Assembly: GCA_949358305.1 (NCBI GenBank)
Contig: OX442314.1
Location: 13,013,060 to 13,077,059 of the forward strand
Reading direction: 5' to 3'
From: Strigamia acuminata
Lineage: Eukaryota > Arthropoda > Chilopoda > Geophilomorpha > Linotaeniidae
DNA length: 64,000 nt
Part shown: piece after piece, positions 62,834-64,000 of the stretch
Layout of the letters: each line of letters starts with the position of its first letter
Position numbering within the stretch: position 1 is the stretch's first letter
The notes under the pieces: model-generated
Told to the model about the DNA's origin: nothing
Seen by the model: the letters and a program-made list of their open reading frames with translations, nothing else
The model's database searches: none
Translations under genes and position numbers: made by a program

Positions 62834-63880
62834 TTAAAATCCGCCGCTCTGTTCGGGCGGGCAATCAATTTGGTTTGCCGGGTGAGATTTAATAAAAGCA
62901 GGATGTTGCATTAAAGTCGCATTAATTCTTTGAATTATTGGATATGGAGAGAGATCGACTTTAAACCTGAAACCAAACAAAATATTTAAAAAAATAAATA
63001 AACAATTAGGATATTGATATTCATCGTTTTAAATTACCTCACTGCATTGTACACTTGTGGAACTAAACAAAGGTCAGCAAATGTAATCTCGTCTGCCACG
63101 CAATATTTCCCTGCATACTGTTGCAATAGATCTTCAACAGCTGTCAAAGTATTATCATTAATTTAAATATTTTAAATATTCAATTCAATTTTGTTGAGAA
63201 ATCACCTTGAAATCCTTTAGCTATCCAATCCCTAGCCCAGTTTGGTTGCACCTTATCTCCGAGTTTCGTGAGAAGAGCTAAATTCTGCAATGGCTGAATG
63301 CCACTTGTAATGCATTCAGCAATAGCTCGGGATTTTGCTCGGGTTATTGGATCGTTTGGGAGAAGTGGGGGGTCTGGATGAGTCTCCTCGATATACTCAA
63401 GAATGGCCATCTTTTGTAGAGGTGAATTAAATTTTTATTACGACATGTGGGAAATTTTCATACCGATTGAATTAACGTTTGCCCGTCCACTACAAAAGCT
63501 GGGACTTGAAGCATCGGATTAATTTTTTTGTATTCTTCTTTATACTGAATAAAAATTAGTAAAATTATTTGGTTTTATTTTTGGGCCTCTTTTTTTTATA
63601 TATATCTACATGTTCTCCACCATCTTTTATCAAGTGAACAGGTTTGTATTCATAATTGATCCCTTTGTATTCCAAAGCTGAAATAAAGTTTTAATTGCAG
63701 CGTCGTTGGAATCTGTAAAATTCATAAAAATAAAACTCACCGGCTCGTACTCTCCAAGTACAAGAGCTTCTGTAGTAAGAATACAAGACAGGCTATAAAA
63801 TAGATAAAAAAATTAAGTGAAATGTATATATGTTTTAAACTGGTAAATTAAAAAAATAAAAATCTTTTAACCTGAGCCAT
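62834..63880 (-). CDS. GSTZ1: Maleylacetoacetate isomerase (zeta-class glutathione S-transferase)
   Basis: Converts maleylacetoacetate to fumarylacetoacetate in tyrosine breakdown, using glutathione; cytosolic. Seven exons, 63880-63872, 63792-63741, 63677-63610, 63544-63464, 63410-63206, 63140-63038 and 62966-62834, give 216 aa, the family length. The first exon is only 9 nt (Met-Ala-Gln). The catalytic SSC motif is present ([12 protein letters not shown]), then [42 protein letters not shown] in the thioredoxin-like domain, and [17 protein letters not shown] plus [15 protein letters not shown] in the helical domain. Identity is secure. Confidence 0.97.
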
Positions 63881-64000
63881 TATCGTCTGAAAGCAAAACC
63901 AAGTAATGACAACTGCCAACTGTACCTCGTCACGTCAATTGCTAAGACCTTGACCTTGCAGTGAAAACATTAACCCCAGCCATGAAGTAAAGTGCAATTT

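Overview
The window is eukaryotic nuclear DNA. It holds intron-rich protein genes with mostly 50-70 bp GT-AG introns, AT-rich spacers, no operons of bacterial type and no rRNA or tRNA that I can see. Its gene content is metazoan: sacsin, tectonic, B9D2, LRRC9, PAF1, MED29, KIFBP, KLHDC3, SDE2 and an LC3/ATG8 protein. CCTAA/TTAGG-type repeats, a PIF/Harbinger-like MITE family and a lectin-sushi-Ig-trypsin protease point to an arthropod, but the species cannot be fixed from the sequence alone. I rebuilt exon chains by hand from splice sites, reading phase and family alignment, so individual boundaries may be off by a base.

Layout. 1-814: 3' part of POLR1C (+), ending 5 bp from the stop of a convergent tectonic gene (820-2539, -). 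2540-5649: repeat-rich spacer. 5650-20047: a nearly complete sacsin gene (+) with three sacsin repeats, a J domain and HEPN. 20048-22246: spacer with a minisatellite and the 3' half of an MPG-type DNA glycosylase (-). 22247-28194: a second, decayed sacsin copy (+). 28195-30178: MITEs. 30179-33851 (-): B9D2, a second tectonic whose start lies inside the B9D2 coding end, and an unknown type I membrane protein. 34065-38175 (-): a C-type lectin/sushi/Ig/trypsin protease, divergent from a repeat-containing membrane protein (38727-40762, +). 41162-42897: LC3/ATG8-like (+). 43909-47164: MED29 and PAF1, head to head. 47495-49297: intronless KIFBP. 49521-55819: LRRC9 (-, 27 exons). 56360-57974: KLHDC3. 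58341-58709: small membrane ORF (-). 58850-60286: SDE2. 60362-61866 (-) and 61918-62783 (+): a divergent pair of unrecognised genes. 62834-63880: maleylacetoacetate isomerase (-).

Themes. Several genes belong to cilia: two tectonics and B9D2 (transition-zone MKS module) and LRRC9. A consensus RFX X-box sits about 60 bp upstream of B9D2, and the B9D2 and tectonic coding regions overlap by 17 bp in different frames. A second theme is Pol II transcription: MED29 and PAF1 share a 272 bp divergent promoter. The third is genome damage and duplication: a tandem sacsin copy with internal deletions, a frameshift and stops, facing a glycosylase gene that has also lost its 5' half, with a palindrome at the junction.
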